A DNA stretch of 59,121 nt, from the NCBI GenBank assembly GCA_020073005.1, contig JAIQFX010000076.1, forward strand, positions 1 through 59,121. The letters are read 5' to 3'. The stretch's first letter is position 1. Each line of letters begins with the position of its first letter. The translations under genes were made by a program, and so were the position numbers. The notes beneath the pieces are model-generated. The model was not told the origin of the DNA and ran no database searches. It saw nothing but the letters and a program-made list of their open reading frames with translations. The DNA comes from Terriglobia bacterium. Lineage in GTDB: Bacteria; Acidobacteriota; Vicinamibacteria; Vicinamibacterales; CAVVIG01. This document shows, piece after piece, positions 24,034-33,101 of this stretch.

Positions 24034-24085
24034 CCTATTGCATTCCCATAGAAGTCGTGCGACGCTGATATGGGATTCCAATAGG
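24034..24085. promoter_or_regulatory. Candidate PadR operator, long inverted repeat
   Basis: CCTATTGCATTCCCATA (24034-24050) and TATGGGATTCCAATAGG (24069-24085) are inverted copies with three mismatches, separated by 18 bases. The element lies between the SGNH hydrolase promoter and padR, where an autoregulatory PadR site is expected. AT content is higher than in the surroundings. Confidence 0.6.
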
Positions 24086-24100
24086 TGGCTGGTGAAGACC

Positions 24101-24445
24101 ATGGCTGAAAAAGCTGACGTGTGGCAAGGCACGCTGGCGCTGATGATTCTGAAGACGCTCGAGACGCTCGGGCCGCTGCACGGCTACGGAATCGCCCGGC
24201 GCATCGAACAGACCAGCGCGAATCACCTGTCCGTGAACTACGGCACCCTCTACCCTTCCCTGCTCAAGCTCGAGCAGGAGGGCTACATCGCCTCGGAGTG
24301 GGGCGTGTCGGAGAACAACCGCAAGGCGAAGTTCTACCGGCTGACGCGCGCGGGCCGCAAGCAGGTCGAAAAGGAAGCCCGCGAGTGGGAGCGGACCACG
24401 GCGATCGTCGCGCGGTTCCTCTGGCCGGGCGAGCCGTCGCGATGA
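24101..24445 (+). CDS. PadR-family transcriptional regulator
   Basis: 114 residues from ATG 24101. The winged-helix signature is clear: LALMILKTLETLGPLHGYGIARRI, SVNYGTLYPSLLKLEQEGYI and the wing KFYRLTRAGRKQVEKEAREW. The last bases overlap the ATG of the permease by ATGA. PadR genes of this short type are characteristically paired with ADOP permeases in Acidobacteriota and presumably repress them. The inverted repeat just upstream is the likely operator. Confidence 0.95.
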   Translation: MAEKADVWQGTLALMILKTLETLGPLHGYGIARRIEQTSANHLSVNYGTLYPSLLKLEQEGYIASEWGVSENNRKAKFYRLTRAGRKQVEKEAREWERTTAIVARFLWPGEPSR

Positions 24446-27126
24446 GAGCCCTGCGCGCGTTCGCGCTTCGGCTTGGCGGGCTGTTCGCTGGATCCCGGCG
24501 CGACCGCGAGATCGCCGACGAGCTCGCGAGCCACCTCCAGCTGCACATCGACGACAACATCCGCGCCGGCATGTCGCCGGACGCCGCGCGCCGCGACGCG
24601 CTGATCGCACTCGGCGGCGTCGAGGCGACGAAGGAACGCTATCGCGATCAGCGCGGGCTGCCGATGCTCGACACGCTGCGTCAGGATCTCGTCTACGCCG
24701 CCCGCGTCCTGCGCAGGAATCCCGGCTTCACGTGCACGGCGATCCTGACGCTGGCGCTCGGCGTCGGCGTGAACACGGCGATCTTCAGCGTGGTCGACGC
24801 GGTGCTCCTGCGCCCCCTGCCCTTCCCCGCCGCCGATCGTCTCGTGATGATCTTCGCGACCAACATCAAGAGCGGCGATACGACCGACGTGGCGTCGCAT
24901 CCCGATTACCTGGACTGGTCGAAGGCCCGCGGCTTCGAGCGCATGGGAGCGTTCGCCGGCGGCGGCATGACGGTCACCGGAACCGGCGACGCCGAGTTCG
25001 TGTCCGGACTCCGCGTCTCGCCGACGCTCTTCGACACTGTCGGCGTCAATCCCGCGCTCGGCCGCGGCTTCACGCTCGACGAGCAGAATCCGGGCGCGCC
25101 GCGCGTCGTCGTGCTGAGCGACGGCTTCTGGAAGCGGCAGTACGGCGGCGCCGCCGGCGCCATCGGCCGCGAGCTGCGCGTCAACGACGCTCCGTACACC
25201 ATCGTCGGCGTCATGCCGCCCGGCTTTCACGTGTCCTCGAATGCGGCCGAGCAGCTCTACATCCCGTTGACGATCGATCCGAGCCGCAACCACGGATTCC
25301 TGCGCGTCATCGGGCGGCTGCGGCCGGGCGTCACGACAGCGGAAGCGCAGGCGGAGATGCAGGTCGTCACCGGGCAGATCGCCAGGGCGTTCCCGAAGTC
25401 GAACGAGAACGTGCGCGCCACCGTGATACCGCTGCTCGACGCGATGGCGGCCACCGTCAGAACCGGGCTCTTCATTCTCATCGGCGTGGTCGCGCTCGTG
25501 CTGCTCATCGCGTGCACGAACGTGGCGAGCCTGACGCTGGCGCGCGGCGCCGCCCGGCAACGCGAGCTGGCCGTGCGCGCGGCCCTCGGCGCCGGGCGCG
25601 GCCGGATCGCGCGCCAGCTGCTGACTGAGAGCCTTCTCCTCGCGCTCGCCGGCGGCGGCGTGGGGCTCGTCGTCGGCAGCTGGACCGCCCGCGGCCTCGT
25701 CGCGATCCTGTCGACGAGTTTCCCGGTGCCACGCATCGACGGCACGCACACGGACGCATGGGTGCTCGGCTTCACGCTCGTGCTGGCGCTCGCGACCGGC
25801 GTGATCTTCGGCGTCGTGCCCGCGCTGTCGTCGGCGTCGCCCGACCTGACCGACGCGATGCGCGAAGCCAGCCGATCGACGACGGGCGCGCGCGCGCCAC
25901 GGCTGCGCAGCGGTCTGGTCATTCTCGAAACGGCGCTCGCGCTCGTGCTCCTCGCCGGCGCGGGCGTCCTGCTCAAGACGTTTGCCACGCTGCGGTCCAC
26001 GCCGCCTGGATTTCAGTCCGATCATCTCCTCGCCGCGGATCTGCGGCTGCCGCAACCTCGCTTCGCCCTGCAGGCCGATCGCGAGCGCTTCTACGACGCC
26101 GTGCTCAGCCGGTTGCGTGGCACTCCCGGCGTACGGTCAGCCGCGTTCGTCGCCGACCTTCCGCTCAACGGCGGATCCGACGGTCTCGGCTTTCACATCG
26201 TCGGCCGGCCGGATCCCGCGCCAGGGAAATCCTTCGAGGCGGGATTCAACGTCGCGTCCGCCGACTATTTCCGGACGATGGAGATTCCCGTCCGCGCAGG
26301 GCGCGAGTTCACTGATGCCGATCGCGCCGGCACGCCCGGCGTCATCGTCGTCAACGAGACCGCGGCGAAGCGCTTCTGGCCCGGCCAGTCGCCGCTCGGC
26401 CAGCGGATCGCCCTGCCGAGGGAGACGCGTGTCCCGACCGCCAATCACGAGCGCGACGGCGACTCGGACGCCGACGCGGTGATCCTGACCGTCGTGGGCG
26501 TCACCGGCGACGTGCGCCACGAGGGCCTCGCGGTCCCGCCGCGTCCGGAGATTTTCGTGAACGCGATGCAGTCGGAGCTGCCGTGGCCCTGGAGCGTCCT
26601 CGCGGTGCGCACGGTTGCGGATCCCGAGTCGCTGATCGCGACGGTAAAGGAGACGGCGCGAGCGGCAGACCGGAACGTGCCGCTGATCCGAATCAACACG
26701 ATGGACAGGATCCTCACCCGCGCGACGGCCGCGCCTCGCGTGTACGCGACACTGCTTGGCGCGTTCGCGTCGCTCGCCCTGGCGCTCGCCGCCGTCGGGC
26801 TGTACGGCCTGGTGTCGTACACGGTGTCGCAGCGCACGCACGAGATGGGAATCCGCCTGGCGCTCGGCGCCGAACGAACCGAGATCGTCCAGCTCGTCCT
26901 CAGAGGCGGTCTCGCGCTCGCCGGAATCGGCGCCGTCATCGGCGTCGCCGTGGCGTTCGCGACGACGCGACTTCTCTCGGGGCTGACGGCCGGCGTCCAG
27001 CCGTCCGATCCGCTGACGTTCGCGATCGTGACGGTCGTGCTGATGGCGGCGGCGATGATTGCCAGCTATCTGCCCGCCCGCCGCGCCGCGCGCGTCGATC
27101 CGATGACCGCCCTCCGCACGGAATAA
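24442..27126 (+). CDS. ADOP-type MacB/FtsX permease
   Basis: 894 residues from ATG 24442; longer frames upstream run over padR. Residues 1-85 are the soluble domain found in PadR-linked ADOPs (GSRRDREIADELASHLQLHI...). A membrane helix near 96-118, a MacB periplasmic core, an FtsX three-helix block (LIGVVALVLLIACTNVASLT; REL-AVRAALGAGRGRIARQL), another membrane region, a second core domain and a second FtsX block (GLYGLVSYTVSQRTHEMGI; RRAARVDPMTALRTE) follow. These acidobacterial duplicated orphan permeases lack their own ATPase. The substrate is unknown; an envelope stress or export role is usually supposed. Confidence 0.95.
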   Translation: MRALRAFALRLGGLFAGSRRDREIADELASHLQLHIDDNIRAGMSPDAARRDALIALGGVEATKERYRDQRGLPMLDTLRQDLVYAARVLRRNPGFTCTAILTLALGVGVNTAIFSVVDAVLLRPLPFPAADRLVMIFATNIKSGDTTDVASHPDYLDWSKARGFERMGAFAGGGMTVTGTGDAEFVSGLRVSPTLFDTVGVNPALGRGFTLDEQNPGAPRVVVLSDGFWKRQYGGAAGAIGRELRVNDAPYTIVGVMPPGFHVSSNAAEQLYIPLTIDPSRNHGFLRVIGRLRPGVTTAEAQAEMQVVTGQIARAFPKSNENVRATVIPLLDAMAATVRTGLFILIGVVALVLLIACTNVASLTLARGAARQRELAVRAALGAGRGRIARQLLTESLLLALAGGGVGLVVGSWTARGLVAILSTSFPVPRIDGTHTDAWVLGFTLVLALATGVIFGVVPALSSASPDLTDAMREASRSTTGARAPRLRSGLVILETALALVLLAGAGVLLKTFATLRSTPPGFQSDHLLAADLRLPQPRFALQADRERFYDAVLSRLRGTPGVRSAAFVADLPLNGGSDGLGFHIVGRPDPAPGKSFEAGFNVASADYFRTMEIPVRAGREFTDADRAGTPGVIVVNETAAKRFWPGQSPLGQRIALPRETRVPTANHERDGDSDADAVILTVVGVTGDVRHEGLAVPPRPEIFVNAMQSELPWPWSVLAVRTVADPESLIATVKETARAADRNVPLIRINTMDRILTRATAAPRVYATLLGAFASLALALAAVGLYGLVSYTVSQRTHEMGIRLALGAERTEIVQLVLRGGLALAGIGAVIGVAVAFATTRLLSGLTAGVQPSDPLTFAIVTVVLMAAAMIASYLPARRAARVDPMTALRTE

Positions 27127-27248
27127 TCCTCTTCGGCTGTTTGCCAGACCCGCTCGACGATGCTAGCGTCGTCGAGTCGGCACGCCGTTCGCACTTGTCC
27201 GTTCGCGACTCGCAAGCGCCTTCACACATCTGAGGCGTAAATCGAGCC

Positions 27249-27557
27249 GTGAATGGAGGCGACGTGCAGCCGCAACCGCTTGATAGACGGGTAGAAAGGC
27301 TGGAACAGCGTGTGACCGCGCTCGAACAACTTCCATCTCGAATTGATGATCTCACGTTGCAGATAGTGCAACTCCGCGAGGAGATGCACCTGGCAATTTC
27401 TGCAAGCGAGACGTCCCTTCGAGCCGAGATTCGCGCCGGCGATGAAGAAACTCGCCGCGTCGTTCTGGTGAAGACTGACGAGATTCTTGGCCAGGCGAAG
27501 ATGCTCTATGAGGACATGAAGGCAACCCTGGCCCTGCTGAGAGAAGGCTGGAACTAG
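27249..27557 (+). CDS. Small coiled-coil protein
   Basis: 102 residues from GTG 27249. Mostly helical with heptad spacing of Leu/Ile/Val (RRVERLEQRVTALEQLPSRI, LTLQIVQLREEMHLAI) and no membrane segment or signal. Base composition is lower in GC than its neighbours. It may be a small accessory protein; the function is not recognisable. The frame stops just before the -10 element of the M14 peptidase gene. Confidence 0.65.
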   Translation: MNGGDVQPQPLDRRVERLEQRVTALEQLPSRIDDLTLQIVQLREEMHLAISASETSLRAEIRAGDEETRRVVLVKTDEILGQAKMLYEDMKATLALLREGWN

Positions 27558-27563
27558 TAGAAT
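27558..27563 (+). promoter_or_regulatory. -10 element of the M14 peptidase gene, leaderless geometry
   Basis: TAGAAT lies exactly eight bases before the ATG at 27572. Confidence 0.55.
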
Positions 27564-27571
27564 CCGAGTCC

Positions 27572-30147
27572 ATGTGGACTCGCGCTCGCTTTCTTCTCGT
27601 CGTCGCCCTCGTCGCACCGCTGGCCGCCGCGGGACTGCCGACGCCTGAATCTGTACTCGGCTTCCGGCCCGGCGCGGACTACAAGCTCGCGACGTACGAG
27701 CAATCCCTCGACTACTTCAAGAAGCTCGCGGCGACGACGAAGCACATGAAGCTGGTCGAGGCCGGCAAGACGAGCCAGGGCCGGCCGATGACCTTCGCGC
27801 TGATCTCGTCGCCGGACAACCTGGCGAAGATCGATCACTATCGCGAGATCGCGCGGCGGCTCGCGCATCCGCAGGGCCTGACCGACGCCGAGGCGCACCG
27901 TCTCGCCCGCGAGGGCCGGGCGTTCGTCCACATCGACGGCGGCCTTCACTCGACGGAAGTCGCGGGCGCGCAGCACACGCCGCAGCTGGCGTACGACCTC
28001 GTTTCGCGCACGAGCGATCCCGACGTCAAAGCGATCCTCGACAACGTCGTCCTGATGCTCTGGCCGACGATCAACCCGGACGGCCAGCAGATCGTCGCCG
28101 AGTGGTACATGAAGAACGTCGGCACGCCGTACGAGCTGTCCGGATTGCCGCGGCTGTACCAGGAGTACGTCGGGCACGACAACAATCGCGACGCCTACAT
28201 GCTGAACATGGTCGAGTCGCGCGTCCTCGAGCACACGTGGCGGCAATGGGAGCCGCAGATCATCTACGTCCACCATCAGTCGGGCCCCTTCCCCACGCGC
28301 ATCTGGCTGCCGCCGTTCTCCGAGCCGGTCGGCATCGAAGCGCCGTACGTCATCTCGCGCGAAGTGAACATGATCGGGATGGCGATCGCGAAAGGACTCG
28401 AGGAGCACGGGCAGGTCGGCGCGACGCACATGGGCACCGCGTTCGACGCGTGGTATCCCGGCTACGTCGACTACGCGCCGAACTTCAAGAACATCGCGGC
28501 GTTCTGGACGGAGACCGCGCTCTTCCAGTACGCGACGCCGCACACGTACACGATCGACGACTTCCCGCAGAACATGCGCGACCTGCGCGAGCAGAGCCTG
28601 TACTCGAGCCCGTGGCCGCCGGGACTCTGGCGCTTGCGCGACGCTGTCGATTACATGGAGACCGCGTCGCTGTCGGTCCTCGAGTTCGCGGCAAAGTACA
28701 AGGAGTCGCTGCTCTACGATCGCTATCAGTCCGGCCGCGATCAGATCGCGCTCGGCCAGAAGAAAGCGCCGTACGCGTACATCGTGCCGCGCGAGCAGCG
28801 CGATCCGGTCGCGTGATCGGCGCCGAGACCTTCCCCGCCGGCACCTGGGTGATTCCGACCGATCAGGAATTCGCCGCGATGGCGCGCGAGGTCCTCGACA
28901 TTCAGCGTTATCCGGACCTGCGCCAGTATCCGGGCGGACCGCCCGAGCGGCCGTACGACGCCGCCGGCTGGTCGCTGCCGCTGCAGATGGGCGTGCGCGT
29001 TGTCGCGGCAACCACGCCGCTCAGCGAACAGGCGCGCGGCGCCATGAAGCTGATCGGCTCGATGCCGGCGCCGGTCGTCAAGCCGGGGCCGTACGACTCC
29101 TCTATTAGTAAGGATGCGGCCGCGTTCGACAGCCTTCCCGGCGCGGGCTTCGACACGGACCCGGCCGCGGCGGCCATCGTTCCGCCCGCCGGCCGGATCA
29201 CGGGATCCGGTCCGCTGCTGATGCTCGATCCCGCGCAGAACAACACGTTCCGCGCGCTCAACCGCGCGTGGGCGCAGGGCGCGACGGTGCAGCTCGTCAA
29301 CGGTCAGTACGCGATCGCCGGACTGCCCGACGCGGCGCAGAACGATCTCGTCAGCGCGCTCGCGCTGCAGGCGACGCGCGCGCCGGGCGCGGCGGGCCAG
29401 AACGTGCGCGCGGTGAGGAAGCCGCGCATCGGTCTGTATCAGCCGTGGACCGGCAGCATGGACGAGGGCTGGTCGCGCTGGGTGCTCGAACAGTACGGCT
29501 TCCCGCTCGTCACGCTGCACCCGGAGGATTTCAAGTCGCCGCTGTCGGAAAAGGTTGACGTCGTGATCGTCGCCGACGATGCGCGCGTGCCTGTTGAAGG
29601 TGCACAGGCTAACGGACGCGGCGGTCGAGGCGGACGTGGCGCGACGGCCCGACCGGAGTACGCGTATCAGCTGACGCCGGCGGATCTGCAGGCCTTCGAG
29701 CTGTTCATCCGCAGCGGCGGCACGCTCGTCTGCCTGAGCAGCGCGAGCACGTTCGCGATTCAGCAGTTCAAGCTGCCCGTGCGCAACGTCGTCGCCGGCC
29801 TGCGGCCCGAAGAATTCTTCCTGCGCGGGTCGATCGTCGAGGTCACGCCGGATCGCGCGCATCCCGTCATGGCCGGCATGCCCGAGAAGGCGGCGGTGTT
29901 CGTGGACGGCAGTCCTGTCTTCGAAACGCTCGACGGATTCAAAGGCAGCGTGATCGCGAAGTATCAGGACACCGGATCGCCGCTGCTCTCCGGCTACCTG
30001 ATCGGCGAGAAGTATCTGCAGGGCAAGGCCGCGGCGCTCGACGTCCAGCTCGACGCCGGTCACGTCATTCTGATCGGCTTCCGTCCCGAGTGGCGCGGTC
30101 AGCCGTTCGGCACGTTCAAGGTCCTGTTCAACGCCGCGCTGTTCTAA
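27572..30147 (+). pseudogene. Secreted M14 zinc carboxypeptidase, broken by a frame-changing internal deletion
   Basis: First part, 27572-28816 (414 residues): signal peptide (ARFLLVVALVAPLAAAG), then the carboxypeptidase domain with zinc ligands in DGGLHSTEVAGAQ (His and Glu), INPDGQ, a His in YVHHQSGPFP and the catalytic-type Glu in FWTETALFQ. It stops at 28814-28816 after EQRDPVA. The rest continues in another frame from about 28817 (VIGAETFPAGTWVIPTDQE) to 30147, giving the C-terminal GATase-like domain (VVIVADDAR, GGTLVCLSS). Homologues, as I recall them, have about 25 more residues at this junction, so this looks like a deletion rather than a single-base error. The catalytic domain itself is complete. 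Confidence 0.8.
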
Positions 30148-30198
30148 GAAGTCTGTAACGCGTAACGCTCGAAATGCGCTTGAAGGCCTTCCCGCCCG

Positions 30199-30204
30199 TA
30201 TAAT
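30199..30204 (+). promoter_or_regulatory. -10 element of the first kinase gene
   Basis: TATAAT lies 13 bases before the GTG at 30218, so the leader would be about 5-7 bases and no ribosome-binding site is visible. No -35 at proper spacing is evident. Confidence 0.5.
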
Positions 30205-30217
30205 CCACGCAAATCCC

Positions 30218-32839
30218 GTGGCCCTCGTCGCCGGCACCCGGCTCGGCCCGTACGAAATCCTGTCCGCCCTCGGCGCGGGCGGCATGGGTGAGGTCTACCG
30301 CGCGCGCGACACCCGGCTCGGCCGCACGGTGGCCGTCAAGGTTCTCCCGCGCGACCGAATGGTCGACGCCGAACGCCGACAGCGCTTTCTGCAGGAAGCC
30401 CGATCCGCCTCCGCGCTGAATCATCCCAACATCATCACGCTCCATGACATCGCGCGCGACGGCGAGACCGACTTCCTGGTCATGGAGTACGTGCCCGGTC
30501 AGTCGCTCGACGGGCTGATGTCACAACGGAGGCTGACACCCATCGAGACTCGACAGTATGCGGCGGAGATCGCAAGCGCCCTCGCGGCCGCGCACGGCGC
30601 CGGAATTGTCCACCGCGACATCAAGCCGGCGAACATCATGATTCAGGTCGAGTCCGACACCGTTCGCGTGAAGGTGCTGGACTTCGGGCTGGCGAAGCTC
30701 GTCGACTCCGCCGTTGGGCCTGACAAGGAGACGCGCGAACGAGAGGCGGCCCTGACGAAACCCGGCGCGGTCATGGGCACACTCGCCTACATGTCGCCGG
30801 AGCAGGCGCGCGGCGAGACGCTCGATGCGAGAACGGATCTATTCTCGTTCGGCGCAGTCCTGTTTGAAATGGCGACAGGCCGCCAGGCCTTCCCGACGGC
30901 GTTCGACTGGACGCCGCCGCCCGTGCAGGAGTTGCCGCCGCCGCTGCGGCCGATCGTCCTGAAGCTGCTCGAACCGGATCGCGAGCTGCGCTATCAGACG
31001 GCCGCTGACGTCTCAGCGGATCTCAAGCGGCTGCAACGCTCGACAGAAGCGCCAGGCACGACACGGCGCTGGTGGATCGCGGCTGCGGCAGCGGCGACCG
31101 TTGTCGCGCTTGCTGCAGCAGGGGTTGTCCTCTTGCGGCCTCGCCCGCCGGCCCGTCCCGACCAGTGGGTACGGCTGACGAACTTCCCCGATTCGGTCAG
31201 TCAGCCGGCGTTGTCGCCCGACGGCCGGATGCTCGCGTTCGTACGCGGTCCCGATACGTTCGCCGCCGAGGGAGAAATCTACGTCAAGATCCTGCCGGAC
31301 GGCGAGGCCGTTCAAGTGACCCGCGACGGTCTCCGCAAGATGAGCCCGACGTTCTCCGCCGATGGCTCCCAGATCGCGTACACCGTCAACGACCCTTTCC
31401 TGAACTGGGACACCTGGGTCGTGCCAGTGCCCGGCGGCCAGCCCCGATTGTGGATGCGCAACGCGTCCGGTCTCACGTGGTTCGGAAAGCAAGGCCGGAT
31501 CGCTTTTTCGGAAGTCAAAGACGCGGACATTCACATGGGCATCGTCACGTCGCAGGAAAGCAGGAGCGACGCGCGGGACGTGTACGTCCCCTCGGGTGTC
31601 CGCGACATGGCGCATCGCTCGTATCCGTCGCCCGATGGTAAGTCGATGCTGGTCGTCGAGATGGCGCGGGGTGATTGGCAGCCGTGCCGTCTGGTGTCGC
31701 TCGACGGCGGCCCGGCATCCAGGCAGGTTGGACCGTCAAGCGCCGCGTGCACGTCGGCCGCGTGGTCACCGGACGGCAAGTCGATGTACCTCACGACAAA
31801 CGCAAGTGGGAGTTTCCAGATCTGGCGCCAACCGTTCCCCCACGGTCAGCCTCAACAAGTGACGTCAGGCCCGACAGAAGCTGAAGGCATCGCCATGGCG
31901 CCGGACGGCCGATCCCTCATCACGGCCGTCGCGCAGCGGCAGAGCGTCGTCTGGCTGCACGAATCGAAAGGCGATCGTCAGATTTCCTCGGAAGGCTACA
32001 GCTTTGATCCGAAATTCACTCCCGATGGCAGATCGCTGATCTATCGGATTCTCAAAGGCACCCTGGCGGCATCGGATTCGAGCGAACTCCGCCTTGTTGA
32101 TCTGGAATCAGGACGCAGCGAGCGCCTGCTCTCCGAGATACCGGCGGCCGGCCTATTGTCGCTGGCGTACGACATCTCGTCCGACGCTCAGCACCTGGTC
32201 ATTGCCACCGACAACGACCGCGGCCCGCTGTGGCTTGCCGCGCTCGACCGGCGGTCGCCGCCGCACCTGATTCCCGGTGTGCAAGGGGGCCATCCGTTAT
32301 TCGGCGCGGGTGGCGACATCCTCTTCAACATTCGCGAGGGGGCCTCCAGGTTTGCCTACCGGATGAAGCAGGATGGCAGCGGACGCGAAAAGGTGCTCGA
32401 GCGACCCATTGCCGGAGTCCGTGGCATGTCTCCGGATGGCCAATGGCTGATCGTCCGGGCGCCCGAGGGTCGAGGCACCGTGGCGCTCGCTGTCCCGACG
32501 ACCGGAGGCGACCCGATTCCGATTCTCGCGGCAGCGTCCCCCGATAACGTCGACGCTGCGCAACTCCGGTGGCCGGCCGACGGGCGCCAGTTGTTCGTGT
32601 CGTTCCCGACGACCCAGAGCCTCTCGACTTCCGGACACACGTATATCGTCGAGTTGCGGCGCGGACAGATGTTCCCGGACATCCCGGCTGGCGGATTCAA
32701 GTCGGAGGCGGAGATCGCCGCGTTGCCTGGCACACGGCGCATCGAAGTGTTCGACGTCGCCCCCGGACCTTCACCAGACACTTACGCATTCTCGCAGGGG
32801 ACGACGCAGCGCAACCTGTATCGCATTCCACTGCCGTGA
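30218..32839 (+). CDS. Ser/Thr protein kinase with extracytoplasmic PD40/TolB-like propeller
   Basis: 873 residues from GTG 30218. Kinase domain, residues about 12-270: glycine loop LGAGGMGEVY, Lys41, catalytic HRDIKPANI (Asp134), DFGLAKL and MSPEQARG. One membrane helix follows (about 285-308), then a periplasmic propeller of PD40-type blades (LSPDGRMLAFVRG, FSADGSQIAYTV, PDGKSM repeats). Such proteins are thought to sense an extracytoplasmic ligand or polymer. It resembles the kinase at 34992 in layout, but that one lacks the membrane helix. Confidence 0.94.
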   Translation: MALVAGTRLGPYEILSALGAGGMGEVYRARDTRLGRTVAVKVLPRDRMVDAERRQRFLQEARSASALNHPNIITLHDIARDGETDFLVMEYVPGQSLDGLMSQRRLTPIETRQYAAEIASALAAAHGAGIVHRDIKPANIMIQVESDTVRVKVLDFGLAKLVDSAVGPDKETREREAALTKPGAVMGTLAYMSPEQARGETLDARTDLFSFGAVLFEMATGRQAFPTAFDWTPPPVQELPPPLRPIVLKLLEPDRELRYQTAADVSADLKRLQRSTEAPGTTRRWWIAAAAAATVVALAAAGVVLLRPRPPARPDQWVRLTNFPDSVSQPALSPDGRMLAFVRGPDTFAAEGEIYVKILPDGEAVQVTRDGLRKMSPTFSADGSQIAYTVNDPFLNWDTWVVPVPGGQPRLWMRNASGLTWFGKQGRIAFSEVKDADIHMGIVTSQESRSDARDVYVPSGVRDMAHRSYPSPDGKSMLVVEMARGDWQPCRLVSLDGGPASRQVGPSSAACTSAAWSPDGKSMYLTTNASGSFQIWRQPFPHGQPQQVTSGPTEAEGIAMAPDGRSLITAVAQRQSVVWLHESKGDRQISSEGYSFDPKFTPDGRSLIYRILKGTLAASDSSELRLVDLESGRSERLLSEIPAAGLLSLAYDISSDAQHLVIATDNDRGPLWLAALDRRSPPHLIPGVQGGHPLFGAGGDILFNIREGASRFAYRMKQDGSGREKVLERPIAGVRGMSPDGQWLIVRAPEGRGTVALAVPTTGGDPIPILAAASPDNVDAAQLRWPADGRQLFVSFPTTQSLSTSGHTYIVELRRGQMFPDIPAGGFKSEAEIAALPGTRRIEVFDVAPGPSPDTYAFSQGTTQRNLYRIPLP

Positions 32840-33101
32840 TCATCGATCGCGTGTCACGCGCAGCCGCACGTAGACGAACGAGTGCACAGCGCCACGCGGC
32901 GTGATGTTCGGAAGACCGCTGCACATCGTCGGTCCATCCTCGGCAAAGGTCTCCATGGCGCAATTACTCAGCTGTCAGCGCCGACACCGCACGCGTCGAT
33001 CAAACGCAACGAAAGCGTCGGGGCCGTTTGAAACCAACTCACTTCGTCCGAGCGTTTCGTCTTCTGTTCACGCGCGCGCCCGAAGCGGATGACGCCGTAA
33101 T
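32840..33101. other. 262-base intergenic region without a convincing gene
   Basis: Between the first kinase and the convergent VWFA gene. A 63-codon frame (32901-33092, plus) is Arg/Ser-rich with no domain or start signal. On the minus strand a short remnant-like reading (SFVYVRLRV...) ends near 32840. It may be debris of an older gene. Confidence 0.4.

Noticed and set aside
24121-24441. N-terminal extension of the ADOP permease
   Set aside because: It overlaps padR in another frame; the soluble ADOP domain starts at 24442 with an ATGA overlap.
30180-30204. Complete sigma-70 promoter TTGAAG...TATAAT before the first kinase
   Set aside because: Spacing between the hexamers is only 13 bases; only the -10 element is reported.
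32901-33092. 63-codon plus-strand frame in the intergenic region
   Set aside because: Ser/Arg-rich, no start signal, no recognisable motif.
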